DNA of 64,000 bases from Mesodorylaimus sp. YZB2_4. Its lineage: Eukaryota; Nematoda; Enoplea; Dorylaimida; Dorylaimidae. Below the pieces are notes generated by a model that had not been told where the DNA came from, made no database searches, and saw only the letters and a list, made by a program, of their open reading frames with translations. The position numbers and the translations under genes were made by a program. Where the stretch lies: NCBI GenBank assembly GCA_030248295.1, contig JASANH010000704.1:1-64000 (forward strand), in the 5' to 3' direction. This document shows positions 1 through 10,441 of the stretch, in pieces (positions within the stretch are counted from its first letter, which is position 1; each line of letters begins with the position of its first letter).

Positions 1-130
1 GAAAGACATACAACTAAAGTCTTCCACATTTGGCAAGCATCGAACACAATTTGAAACGGAATGAATCAATTAACGCTTTCACGCACGACCAAGTCAACCA
101 GCCAGAACCTTTTTCATCACCTCCACATAC

Positions 131-496
131 CTAGGTACGAAAATTAAATTTCGGCGTTTCGAAAAGCAGCGACTTGGTTGGCGTCTTGAAAATTGGTGTT
201 TTCTGAGAAAACCTCGGCCAATGTTGTGGTTTTGGTGACTTGCACTTGGGCACTTCTTCCTCCCGCTGCTCTTCGTCCTCGCTTTCATCGTCGTCTCGAA
301 ATAACTCGAATGCGTGCGGCCGAGTCTTGAACTTCCTCGGAGCTCTGACAGCCAATTCGGCCCGAGCTGCAGCCTGAAACGGGTTATTATTCAAATCTGG
401 CACACCCACAACACCGCCCAACTCGTACCGATTTCTTCGACGCGTAGTAATTCGATTTGCGCGCCCGAAAACTATTGGTATTGCTCGTGATCCAGT
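131..496 (-). CDS. Unidentified basic/acidic protein, C-terminal part
   Basis: A minus-strand frame is open from 496 down to a TAG at 131-133. The readable product begins basic, has an acidic run (DDDESEDEEQREEE), and ends with two KTP/FETP-type short motifs and a Phe-rich tail. This is a typical disordered nuclear-protein composition, but I recognise no family. Two readings are possible at its 5' end: the frame may run straight through, or a 55-base intron (about 366-420, gt..ttcag) may join it to an upstream frame containing RARKSNYYASKK. No confident start codon is seen; earlier exons may lie between 497 and 600. It could also be a chance ORF. Amino-acid composition, not homology, is the only support. 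Confidence 0.3.
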   Translation of the reverse strand, partial: TGSRAIPIVFGRANRITTRRRNRYELGGVVGVPDLNNNPFQAAARAELAVRAPRKFKTRPHAFELFRDDDESEDEEQREEEVPKCKSPKPQHWPRFSQKTPIFKTPTKSLLFETPKFNFRT

Positions 497-692
497 TCAT
501 TTCGCACAAATTCCTGAAAAACTAACCTTGATCAAACTGGCAATCGTACAATGATCAATCACGTTACAAGGTCGGGCGATCCAGTCCATCACCAATCAAC
601 ACATCGTGTCAACATGATTTTTATTTTAGCCCATTCTAAGACGAAATCCAGAAATACCAAATTTGTGATTGCGTGTCACCTAGACCGCGCAG

Positions 693-1007
693 TTACTGAT
701 TAGCTTTGGGATCGATAACACCATCGAGCTTTTCCAGACTTCGAAGCCGGAACTGAAGCTGATACCCCACACTGTGGCGCTGGAGCGGGAGGTACGCAGA
801 TTTAGCCGATGGTGTTGAAGCGTTCTTGGCAGACTTGGGGGCGCCTTTACTCGAGAGTGAGCCCTTGAGCGAGGATCGTTGCGAATGGCTAGTGTCCATC
901 CTCGGATCGAGATCGCGTTTGCGCTTTGGATCGAGGCCAGCTTTCTTGTCCTTTTCCTCGTCCTCGTTGATCACCTTTGTCTGATTTGGGAAACGACCTT
1001 CAGCCAT
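693..1007 (-). CDS. Unidentified lysine/serine-rich ORF with an NLS-like motif
   Basis: From an ATG at 1007 the minus strand encodes about 104 residues ending at a stop at 693. The frame stays open upstream to about 1190 without another ATG. The product is hydrophilic, with a KRKR nuclear-localisation-like motif and a Ser/Lys/Ala-rich middle (SLKGSLSSKGAPKSAKNAS), and no cysteine framework or membrane segment. I do not recognise it. It lies about 200 bases upstream, on the same strand, of the other unidentified ORF, so both could be parts of one gene whose splicing I cannot resolve. Treat it as a candidate only. Confidence 0.2.
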   Translation of the reverse strand: MAEGRFPNQTKVINEDEEKDKKAGLDPKRKRDLDPRMDTSHSQRSSLKGSLSSKGAPKSAKNASTPSAKSAYLPLQRHSVGYQLQFRLRSLEKLDGVIDPKANQ

Positions 1008-1589
1008 GTTTTGTTGGCATTGAAAGTCCTGTCCTGAATCCGGCCTTGCGTAGAGATAACCCACTTCCCATGATATAACATAATTTGGAAGTTCATTCCA
1101 TAAACGACCAGGTTTTGGGTCGAGTCCTGTGTTGTAGAGGCTCGACTGGCAATCGATACTCTGCACGGAGCAGGCAGTTTGGAGCGTCACCCGTCAGGGT
1201 GATGTTTCGGTCATGGACTAGGTCAAATGACTTGGTTGGCTCCCTGGGTTATTGGCGCGGTGCAAAGGCTCTACCAGTCGCTTCATCCAAATACGGTCAG
1301 TCGTATTACGATGTGTATCTAGAAAACATTGCGGATGTTAGAAGTGTGCACTGTTTTTATTCAAGCCCTCACTGACACTGCATGCCAGGGGCCCGTTTGA
1401 CCAGGCGGGTGCCGCCATATCCATGGTCGTAACGTAGCCACGTAGCCGAGGGCTGGGAGGAAGGCCGCAGTTGACTCGCCGCCACCATCGGCCTCGAACG
1501 CAATTCGGGGCCCTTCTGGCCTGGTTGGCTGAATCTCGCACTCAATGGAGGTGCTCGAGTCCAAGGACATGACATGGAACACCTTGCTC

Positions 1590-1870
1590 TGGGTGTTCAC
1601 CCAATTCCGTCAAGCGGCGGACGTGGAGCCAGAAGAGAGAACACCATTGGGAAAGTCTCACGCAGTATCATCCTAGGGGGCTGGTGCTGTCACAGGATGA
1701 CCTCGTGTGGAGGTGCTCCTAGGGAAGACACGCAGGGGGGAGCTGCAGTTCCGGTCACCTCACGGCCTCGCTTATCATAACATGACTGCTGGCCGGCCAT
1801 AGGCAAAACGGGTTGGAAGTCCCGTGGGGAATTGGTGCGGCATGAGGCCCAGCCCACAAAAATTTTTAAA
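1590..1870 (+). repeat. Dispersed repeat family R1, copy 1
   Basis: This stretch matches the reverse complement of 49140-49440 over nearly its full length, including the shared pieces ctcgcttatcat, gactgctg, caggcaaaacgg/taggcaaaacgg, ttggaagtcc and gcccagcccacaa followed by aatttttaaaa. Weaker copies lie at 16376-16560 and 53800-54050. No ORF is conserved between copies, so this looks like a non-autonomous element, either a SINE or a small DNA element. Boundaries are approximate. Confidence 0.75.
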
Positions 1871-1959
1871 AAGATCAAAGTCGACCAGTTTTGGTCCGTT
1901 CTATTCCCCACGTTTTCAGCCGAATCTTTGCGAACGGGCACCCGTTTTTTTAGCAAACT

Positions 1960-2110
1960 GTAGAATTTGGTGAAACGGAAGCGCTCCTTTACGGGTGGAC
2001 GGTATCTGTCCTGGACGGATCCGTTTTTCCCCTCCGTCCGTCCCAGAACGGATCCTTTAACGGAGGACGGACGGCTGGTGAAACAGACCCCAGGTTTTAT
2101 GGCTGAACAA
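1960..2110 (+). repeat. Dispersed repeat family R4, copy 1, with fold-back
   Basis: It shares with 62990-63150 the pieces ggtatctgtcctggacgga/gggtacctgtcctggacgga, agaacggatcc and ctggtgaaacag. Inside the copy, ggatccgtt and aacggatcc are inverted around a short pyrimidine-rich spacer, so the unit can fold back. There is no coding potential. Edges are judged only from where similarity fades. Confidence 0.65.
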
Positions 2111-2783
2111 ACGACCCAAGCAGCTTCGCCCCCAGTTTACACTGCATATTGTAGGAATTGTGTCTGTGAATTGTGATCATGCAATGTTGCTCCCGCATAT
2201 GTACAATCTCGAGCTCTCTAGCAGAGGAGAAATACACAAGTCACCTCAAATTACAGCGCCGAAGCTTCATCTGAATCAAAGTCCGGACAGCACCTTGCTT
2301 GATCTCTGTGTTTTTTACGTATCCGTTTTCACAATGTTACCATACCAAGTATAAATGAGCCAGGGTCATTCGGGTCTGAGCCAGGGCTTCTATCCTGTCA
2401 GAGCAGAGAGTACTGATTGATCCGAGCGTTTCCACAGCTTCAAAGTGTTTGACCGAACAATTCTTGCTGGCCATAAGTTTTGGCGGTGAGAGCGAGGCAC
2501 ACGTAAGGTCAGTTTTCTGGCCCGTCTTAACGCTTTTTTCCGTGACTGGCCAAAAGACCCCCAGGGCGCTCGCCAAGATGACACATACGAGCTCGAACTG
2601 TTGCACTCGTCAGTACATGCTCATTCAAAGTGAGCGGCAGCAGCATAACTTACGTGGACATGAATTAGGAACCTGTACAAAATCGTGGCATGATACGGCA
2701 TTTATGACATCATAAATCTCAGGCCCCACTTCCCAAGCAAGTGAGTCATCATTATCCCAAAATCCGCACGCCAACAGGTTCTG
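2111..2783. other. Intergenic, nothing recognised
   Basis: No conserved ORF, RNA gene or repeat copy is visible between repeat R4 and the stop codon of the TMEM165-family gene. Open frames here are short and overlap on both strands. Confidence 0.5.
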
Positions 2784-5109
2784 TCACCAGTGGCGCTGAA
2801 TCAGGCCCATTGTTTCTGAGACACCGAATATCAAAAATAGCAGTCCGCCCAATGCCGTGACTAAAAAGAACGTAGGGCTGATCAACAAACTAAAAGGAAA
2901 ACTGTGACCAATACCGAGTCGCAATGAGATATAACGGCCAATCAAGCCGCCACACAATACAGCACCGCCAGTACTGACTACGTGGCCAAAGACACCGCCC
3001 AACAAAGTCACTGTGGCTCCCTGAAAAAAAGAGAAGGCTACTTCTGATGTCCGCAGACAGTGCAGATCGTTTTCAGACGTTCGCAAGATGCTACTGGCTC
3101 AGCAATGGATATATCCGTTATCAGTTATTTTGATAATTTTTTATATAGAAGAAATTATTTGAATTTAAATCAGAATGAAAAATGCAGGATCAGAACGAAA
3201 AACATGAGGACTCAGCCGAAAGTCGAACCCGCACTTGACGTATGTTATCAGTTAAGTGCACTGATCGTTGCACTATTTCTTATCACGTAAGTTGCTTCCT
3301 AGAATATCAGCCACGTTGGCATTTAATCAAGGCGTACAAGACCAACTGCCCTGGTCCGACCCCATTCATACCTGTCTGGCTGATAAGAGCACAGTCGCCA
3401 CCTGTGATCGATCTCCCCATTCGCCGAACACAGTTAAAACAAAAATTTCCAAAAACGCCCTGTCGAATACATTTTCCAAAGCACGCTGCACTTGACTCGT
3501 CACCTTCACCCTGGTCTCTTTCTAAAGAGCAAACTTTCTGTTTCACTTGCATTAAGCGCAATTAGCACTTACCTCATGCTTCGCGATTTTATCCTCAGCT
3601 TCTTCAAATTCTTCCTGCGCCTCGTCTGGATCCATACGCCAGGCTTCTCTGAATGCTTGGAGACCAAACACAATGAAGAGACCAGTTGATATGGCGGAGG
3701 TGACTGAGGCAGGAATCAAATGCGCGATACTGCCTAGAGCCACTGCAAAGGAAAACCTGGGTTGCTTCCTGAGAGAAGAGACTCACGACCAGTTTTGCCT
3801 TCAAGCAAGGCTATGTACCGTTTTATGCTTCTTTATCATATCAGTTGCTTCCTAGAGGTCACAGCCACCCGACAGCACACTAATCCGGGCAGATCCTCCC
3901 TCACGTGCCACTTCAGAACACGTCCCTAATGGGCACTCGCTGAAAAGACACCCACTGCAGATAGAGTGATTCCTGACGACGATGATGATGATATTGAATG
4001 ACGAATTACAGGGGAGGGTTCGACTCCCGCCTGAGTGAAAAATGATTGTGAATTTACGTGTTCCTTAGCCCTCGAGTGGGCTGTATTGCATGTCTGTGGA
4101 TAAAGTATGACGTGATAGTAACAGAAAAGACAAGACGACAGACAGTGGCCCCACACGTGGTTTGTGGATATTTCAAACGGAATTCCACAATACCGCAGGG
4201 TATCAAACCCAGGAAGACCCAACCGGTTACGACCACAGTAGGACTTGCTAGGCCGATCAGAGGATCACTGCCATTTTTTACCCCTGGGCACGCCACTAAT
4301 GCGGGCGGGTAGGCATACTCTAGCCTGTACCATACAACACTATTATCACTGACTGCCCTGCACGCTGTCTAAAACTCATTCCCTCCCTGGAATCTCATGC
4401 AGCACCTGACCTGTCACCCTCCTATAACCAAACCGCCTACAAAACCTCTGATCCGCCTCATTCACATGCCTGTCTGCTGATAATAGCACAGTTGCCACAG
4501 TTCCTCCCATCGACAGAAGAGTCGACCCCGTCGCTCTTCCCAGAAGGAAGACCTCCCCTCCCGAAAATGGATAGAGGGCCTTCCTTACACTGCCTGTGCA
4601 ATCCAGACGGTAACGGGACCAGCTTACTAGGCTGGCCATGCTGTGTTGGGCTAAGGCGGGACTGTCCCTGGACTGTGACGAACATGGGCGCACCCAGCGG
4701 GTTGACAGGGACTTACACCACCAGGATGGTACAAAGGTCCGTGACGCCAATGTAGGCGTAAGAGGGTCGACCAACGTCGGCGGGACAAAAACTCAGACTG
4801 GAGCAGGCAAGTCTTGCTATCATACCTTGCTTGACGTATCCCAGCCACGAGAGATCGATCATTCTCTACCAATCGTTTTGGCCTTCCAGGCGCCAAGGTT
4901 ACACTGGCATCCCCCCATCTCCCCTTTTGCGCCAGCTTCCACTCACCTGAGATCACTATCATCAACGCATTAGCCGCCATGGCGCCAGCAAACACAGCCA
5001 ACCGAGGATGCCTCACAGCCATGATAGCGGCCATGAAGAATGTCTTGTCACCAATTTCGCTTAAAAATATCACAGATGCTGCTTCGAGAAATTGTTGCAA
5101 GCGGGCCAT
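2784..5109 (-). CDS. TMEM165: TMEM165/GDT1 (UPF0016) cation/proton transporter
   Basis: Five exons, 5' to 3': 5109-4947, 3742-3573, 3521-3372, 3020-2915 and 2860-2784. They sum to 666 bases, giving 221 residues. Family knowledge: these multi-pass Golgi proteins exchange Ca2+/Mn2+ for H+ and supply manganese for glycosylation. Seen here are the two family signature motifs, EIGDKT (residues 18-23) and EWGDRS (145-150), each at the start of a hydrophobic half, separated by an acidic linker containing MDPDEAQEEFEEAED. The length fits the short, fungal-type family members; the long N-terminus of vertebrate proteins is absent. The last intron (2861-2914, 54 bases) has no stop and is a multiple of three, but removing it restores the family continuity ISLRLVTALGG. 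Intron 1 (3743-4946) hosts a SINE. A splice acceptor (ctttcag) sits 16 bases upstream of the ATG. Confidence 0.92.
3998..4118 (+). repeat. tRNA-derived SINE, copy 1 (5'-truncated)
   Basis: It contains a pol III B-box-like ggttcgactcc, then a body shared with 55874-56040: aaaatgattgt, tgttcc, agccctcgagtg, gctgtat and ggata.agtatga. The tRNA-like A-box half is missing or diverged in this copy. It lies inside intron 1 of the TMEM165-family gene, antisense to that gene. Confidence 0.7.
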
Positions 5110-6340
5110 CAGTCCTTAGCTGAACCTGAAAGAGCAAATTCAATCGATAAGAAAAACATACGTCTCCCACCGCCCCGTCAGCATGAACCACACTACCCAA
5201 TGCAACGGGCTGAACGGCCGTACATAGGAGAAGGTGCCGCGGGGAGCGGATGGACTACAGTAAACCCTCAGGCAGGCCACCTAGTCCTAGGTGGCTGAGA
5301 CATCAACCCAACGGGTTTCAGCCTCGCCTGGAGGAGCGTATCGACTGGCCAACGAAGGCAAGCCAATACACTACTCCATGTATAAGGCAGCCAATCAAGG
5401 CAACCAAATACACAACCTTCCCCACCGGCCAAACACGCCTATTGCACCAATAACCACATCACACAAATGTTGATGTCTGGCGCATGCAAAGCTAGTCTCA
5501 AGTATGCACCTCAACAAATTCAACTTTGCGCATACGGCGTCGAAAACATGTTACTCATTGGCAAACAAGCAACTATTGCTGTGCGGGTAGGACGGGCGGG
5601 TGCAATGGAAAGCAGTGAGCACTGACCGAGACAAGAGCGCCCACCACCCCACCCTTGTTCCTCCGGCCTCTGGCCATATCACCGCAGGGTATCAATCCCT
5701 GGACGACTCCAGCGCTAAGGACCACAACAGAAGGATCAGCCGATCAGTTTTAGAGAGGACCACTGTCACCCTTCACCCCTGGTGCAGTGGAGAGGCATTA
5801 CTGTAGCCTGCGCTTACCTCAAATCCGAGCTGCGTTGCATAATCGAAACATTTCTTTGCATTTCATTGACAATCCTAAACTAAAATATCAATCGATAATC
5901 GATTTTGTCCAATGCCCACTCAAAATTCGAAACCATTTTAGTACTGATAACCCAAATGATAAATGTAGCGCACAAGAGATATCAATAATTACGTAAGCGT
6001 CCAATGATAGCGTGAAGAAAGAAAAATGAGAAATAAACCATGTACAATTATATTCTCCAAATATTCTCTACTAGAGGTTGAGATATTTACCCAAAAAAAA
6101 AGTGCAGTCAACCAAAGGTCGGAAAATATAACCTACAAATATTGCGCCCTAATCCAGAATAACACTCCAAGAAGAACCGCATCCTCGAGAAAGAGTATTC
6201 ACAAAAGACATTGCGGAATGATAGCAACAATTTCTCTCTATACCCATTCTCTACCTCAAACTTCAAAAATATAAAGAGCAATCAAGATAAATATTGTTTG
6301 TGTTCCCCAAAAGTACTCAGTATCAGCTTAGGTCCATCAT
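5110..6340. other. Intergenic region between TMEM165 and VPS26 genes
   Basis: This is the 5' flank of the TMEM165-family gene and the 3' flank of VPS26. Apart from the palindrome and R3-like fragment at 5260-5345, nothing is recognised. The part from 5830 to 6330 is AT-rich and carries only short ORFs. Confidence 0.5.
5260..5345 (-). repeat. R3-like fragment with a perfect palindrome
   Basis: The reverse complement carries gggttgatgtctcagcc, close to gggttgatgtttcagccgt found in both full R3 copies (11937-12115 and 58500-58695). Next to it, 5276-5295 is a perfect inverted repeat, gccacctag / tc / ctaggtggc (nine-base arms). It may be an R3 terminus or an unrelated fold-back. Confidence 0.45.
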
Positions 6341-7504
6341 TTAATCGGACGAATCGTCCACGGTCGAAGATCTGTTATTGTTATTATTACTATTACTATA
6401 GGCGCTGTCGGGACTGTGTCCACTTTCGCGTTCCATTTCATCGCGTCGTTTCGAGCTTGGCACCGGATCATCGACGATTTGTGGCGGAGTAGGTTCGGCC
6501 GGATGCGAGGACGCATCGATTGAATTCGATCCTGTTCTCGCCATGGCCATCGATGGATTGGTAGATGACGTCACACCGGCCACACCCGTCGATGTTTGTT
6601 TCCTCGGTATTTTCTCGGCTTTACGCCATAACACGATTTCTTGTTGTTTAAAGTAGCGCCTATCTTCTTCATCGACCAAAACCAAATTTAAATAATAACG
6701 CACGGAAAACTTACGATTAATATCTCGCATAGTTGGTGTCAAATCATAACCGGCCAGGAACAGGCGTATGGGAATCGATTCTCCTCGCACTGGTGCACCG
6801 TCCATAATCTCGTATTTGGCGATTGGTTCATTTTCATTGAACACATTCGGACCACTGCCCACTGTTTCGCGTTTAATAATAGCAATTTCCATGTGCTTGA
6901 TCTTTATCCTGACCAACAAAAAATAAATTTTTCCAACGATGACATCTTTCAGATGGTACTTGGATTTGTTATATTCGAACTCGATATGTAGACAATCTTC
7001 GATGCCCACTTCCATTTTGATGCTACTGTTAATGTCGGGATAGGTCGATAAAGTTTGTACAACTAAATCCAATTCGCGTACAATATCGGTCAGACGACGA
7101 ACGATGGTAACACGTAAAAAATAACGCAACTTGACATTGGTACCAACGTAAGATTCATACGGTTTCTCCACATTCACGAATTCAAACGGGTAACTGGTAT
7201 TTTGTAACAGCTCGCCCGGTCGAGCCAAATCTTTAATCAATGAAATAAAATCATGATGATTACCACGATCGTAATAGACTTCGATCTGACCAAGGAATTC
7301 GATTTTAATTCCGTGATGCTCCAACTTTTGACCCGGTTTCTTTAATCGAACATGAACTGTACCACTGACCGATTCGCCGTCGTAGAATAGATAATGGCTT
7401 TCTTTAGATCCATCTTCGGCTCGAATTTGAGCTAATTTTCGAGTCTGAGCGTCGTCCAATTGGATTTCGATATCGGCCGTTTGGCCGAAGCCGAAAAATG
7501 CCAT
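6341..7504 (-). CDS. VPS26: Retromer subunit VPS26
   Basis: A single uninterrupted ORF of 387 residues starting MAFFGFGQ. Established role: VPS26 is the arrestin-fold subunit of the retromer trimer (VPS26-VPS29-VPS35), which recycles cargo from endosomes to the Golgi and plasma membrane. Nearly the whole arrestin fold is recognisable, including [77 protein letters not shown] and [12 protein letters not shown]. The C-terminal tail after about residue 295 is longer than in the human protein and is low-complexity, ending in a Ser/Asn-rich tract (an NNNNN run) and an acidic DDSSD end. The tail is probably disordered. No introns are needed, unlike most neighbours. The ATG chosen is the family start. 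Confidence 0.97.
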   Translation of the reverse strand: MAFFGFGQTADIEIQLDDAQTRKLAQIRAEDGSKESHYLFYDGESVSGTVHVRLKKPGQKLEHHGIKIEFLGQIEVYYDRGNHHDFISLIKDLARPGELLQNTSYPFEFVNVEKPYESYVGTNVKLRYFLRVTIVRRLTDIVRELDLVVQTLSTYPDINSSIKMEVGIEDCLHIEFEYNKSKYHLKDVIVGKIYFLLVRIKIKHMEIAIIKRETVGSGPNVFNENEPIAKYEIMDGAPVRGESIPIRLFLAGYDLTPTMRDINRKFSVRYYLNLVLVDEEDRRYFKQQEIVLWRKAEKIPRKQTSTGVAGVTSSTNPSMAMARTGSNSIDASSHPAEPTPPQIVDDPVPSSKRRDEMERESGHSPDSAYSNSNNNNNRSSTVDDSSD

Positions 7505-8692
7505 TTTCAGATCAGGGATTTCTCAGAAAACTGATTGATTGTATTCGGCAAATGTTTGCTTCAAATTCACTTTATCGATTCAAACAAGAGATTTATCGGG
7601 CGCTCTAATTTTGTTATCAAGAATTTTGGTTTTGGGAAACACGGAAACACGATTCATACACAATTTGCACGTACAAAAGAAAGTCGTGTGCACAGAGGTC
7701 GTTTTGCTGTAAAGTGTCACAGGACCCGATGCTGGTAAAATTAAGTTTCGGTTATGAGTGGCTAAAAGACTTATTTGGTCGGCTATTTTGCAACTATGCA
7801 TGCAGCGAACTAAATATTTGTTGTCAAATCTGAATGCAATTCACGATAGGATAGTAGCTGCTGCAAGGCTGTATACTCCTAGTGTACCATGTGTCTTTCG
7901 CAAAGCGTGCTTGAAGTCGTCATCAGATAAAAACACTTTCCTTGTCAAACCAACAACTGGAGACGATGAGTGCACCGAGTTTTTTATAGCAGCACTTGGT
8001 TTGGTCCTTTAACGAGACAGTTTAGTGGGCGAGCCGCACTGGACATCCTCGATTGTACGTCTGCTGATGTGACATTATGAAACTACAGTCGGTACTTGAA
8101 GACAGGCCTACCAGCCTGCCATGTTGTGTTGTTATTGGCAAGCCTGTCTTCACAATTTTGCGTGCCCCTGCTTTCTGTGGTCAGCCTGTGTGTAGCAACT
8201 TAAACTTCAGGTCTCTGTTGCTTGTTCACAAATGGAACGCATAATGTGTGATTGGGGATCATATCCAGATGCGAACCCACTACACCAAGGCACCCGACCT
8301 GAGCCAGGTTTCTTTTGCCGATCAACGGAACAGTTAAGCACCAAGTTTCACAAATTTGCAGGCGCCCCAGAAAGATTTCGAACGCGAGTGTACTGGACGA
8401 TACCTAAAAAAAATGCACAGGAAAAAGAATTTGGAGACATGCCAATGACCCCAGAACGAAACCTTTTTTAGGAAACAGGGAGCAGAATGAGGGAACAGCA
8501 AACTGTGACTTTGGCTTGGAGGATAGTTTCATCATAATTTTGCAATTTCCTGTCGCCATGTCAAACACACAGGGATCTTGGCTGAAAAATTCCAGCTTGG
8601 ATGCTCACAGCAACCTAGTGGGAAAGACACAGGAGGCCTTCTGAGCCGGGGACTGAAGACTCACCACATTGAACCAGAAAAGGAGGCTGGTC
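7505..8692. other. Intergenic, nothing recognised
   Basis: This is the divergent interval between VPS26 (leftward) and the seven-helix receptor (rightward), so promoters for both should lie here. I see no clear TATA box, conserved ORF, tRNA or repeat copy. Confidence 0.5.
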
Positions 8693-9580
8693 ATGAATAC
8701 GACTACACTCGCTATCTCTTCGCGCGTGTACATCATTACTGGCGTCTTCCAAGTCACTATCGGATCGATAGGAGTCATGGAAAACGTCGTAACAGCCGCA
8801 CTGATGATCACTGATAAGGAGATGCGGAGTGCTACCTACTGCTATTTGGTCAACGTGTGCGGTGTAAACGCACTGGTCTTGGCGGTGGTCGGTGTTTCCA
8901 GCTTGCTGGCATTTGTTTCACCAGGCCTAATAACCTTGATGGCAATTCGACTAGGAGCATACTTGCTCGGCATTTGCTGGAATGCTGCATTTAGTCTTTC
9001 GGTGCTAACAGCATTCAGTCGATACATCCAACTCACATCGTCTCACCTCGTACCAGTTTATTTCTCGACGAGATATCTCCGAATGAGCCTCATTTTGACA
9101 TGGCTGATCCCTGCCATTATGTGGCTGTGGCTCTTCACCTATAAACCCTCGCCGATTCTGTTTGATCGGCAGCGCTTGCTATGGTCTTTCGATACTAGCC
9201 ACATAGCTGGGCGCGCCACCAAGTACGCATGTGCCATTTCGCTCATCTTTGTAGTTATGGCAACGTGCTGTTGCAACTGCAGGTCTCTCTTGCATGTGCA
9301 CAGGCAAAGGAGACAGGTCAGGGCTAGCAATGTCCAAGTCGATACCAACCAGAAGAGGGAGATCAAACTGTTCGTGCAATGCGCCATCTCTACGAGCATG
9401 TTAACACTGGCGTCTGGGGTTATTTTTGGAATAGAACCTGTCACCGATAACCTGTTCAATCCAATGGCCCATGCATTCTGGACTTCGTACCACACAATCA
9501 ATCCGGTCGTGTATTTCACACTGAATGCTAGTCTGAGGAATCGGTTGTTGAGATTGATACGTATTAGAAGCCAAAATTGA
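8693..9580 (+). CDS. Orphan rhodopsin-like/Srx-like seven-helix receptor
   Basis: An intronless ORF of 295 residues from the ATG at 8693; the frame extends 24 bases upstream without another ATG. It begins MNTTT (an N-glycosylation sequon) and shows seven hydrophobic segments. An FSRY motif stands where the DRY motif at the end of helix 3 belongs. There is a basic third inner loop (HRQRRQVR), EIKLFVQC at the start of helix 6, and the helix-7 motif NPVVY followed by a short basic tail. This is class A architecture, with helices 6-7 reminiscent of nematode Srx-type chemoreceptors. The ligand is unknown. A directly repeated segment follows it at 9601-9748. Confidence 0.8.
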   Translation: MNTTTLAISSRVYIITGVFQVTIGSIGVMENVVTAALMITDKEMRSATYCYLVNVCGVNALVLAVVGVSSLLAFVSPGLITLMAIRLGAYLLGICWNAAFSLSVLTAFSRYIQLTSSHLVPVYFSTRYLRMSLILTWLIPAIMWLWLFTYKPSPILFDRQRLLWSFDTSHIAGRATKYACAISLIFVVMATCCCNCRSLLHVHRQRRQVRASNVQVDTNQKREIKLFVQCAISTSMLTLASGVIFGIEPVTDNLFNPMAHAFWTSYHTINPVVYFTLNASLRNRLLRLIRIRSQN

Positions 9581-9600
9581 CAGAATGGCACGTGTCTGTG

Positions 9601-9748
9601 ACCAGCATTCACTCACAAACATCTGCCGCTCCTTAGGCGTATTTGCATATTTGCTGGAAAGGTGCCGCTGCTTTTGTCTTGTGAATACCGGTAGACTCAC
9701 GATAATGATGGGTTAAAGCTCCAAGTGTTCCTCACTGACCAGAAGGAG
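9601..9748 (+). repeat. Direct repeat R5, copy 1
   Basis: Nearly identical to 10282-10441, sharing accagcattcactcacaaa, catctgccgctcctt.ggcg, tatttgcatatttgctgga, cacgataa.gatgggttaaag and accagaagg. It starts 20 bases after the receptor stop codon, so it covers the receptor's 3' UTR. Confidence 0.85.
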
Positions 9749-10281
9749 CATTGGATTAGTATCGCATCCATGTTGCACCACATCACCACACGGCCCACTC
9801 ACATTCAACTTCGTCGTCCCTGTTGTGACTGCTTCATGCCATTCCACTTCCCGCAGCAGTGCTGCAACAGTGCTCTCTTTGGCTTTGGCACACAGCCATG
9901 CGCTGCTACTGGTCGTGAGAGCAATTTTCGATGTCCTGCCGACATTCTGGCCGGATTGAGGAATCTATTGTGTACCAGATAAATGAGACTAGCCAGCACG
10001 CCATGCAGCCTATCACTCATCGTCGGTTGAACACGACTGTACATTGTACCCAACGAACTGGAACTCACATAATGCGGTCAAAAGATCAAAGCGCAAGAAA
10101 AAATACTGAAAAAACGAACCAAATAAAGATTACTGATTGTACCTATAATGACTAAACCGTGAACATTACAGTCCTTCCTTTGCGCATAGTCGAGAAGCGC
10201 TGGATTCTTATCACGGCACGGTCCTAAGAGCATTGGTGTTCGAGCATTTTTTCCTGGTAACTTGTTTCTGCGGCTCCACTC

Positions 10282-10441
10282 ACCAGCATTCACTCACAAA
10301 CATCTGCCGCTCCTTCGGCGTATTTGCATATTTGCTGGAAAGATGCTGTTGCTTTTGTCGTGTGAGAAAATTCACGATAACGATGGGTTAAAGCTTCAGG
10401 TGCTCCTCATGGTGTATATGTACTCACTGATACCAGAAGGC
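10282..10441 (+). repeat. Direct repeat R5, copy 2
   Basis: The second copy of the segment at 9601-9748, about 680 bases downstream in the same orientation, with a small insertion near tatatgtactcactgat. No receptor ORF precedes this copy, so only the 3' flank appears duplicated, or a duplicate receptor has been lost. Confidence 0.85.

Noticed and set aside
9139..9612. A 157-codon minus-strand ORF
   Set aside because: Antisense to the seven-helix receptor; its hydrophobic pattern is the complement of the receptor's helices.
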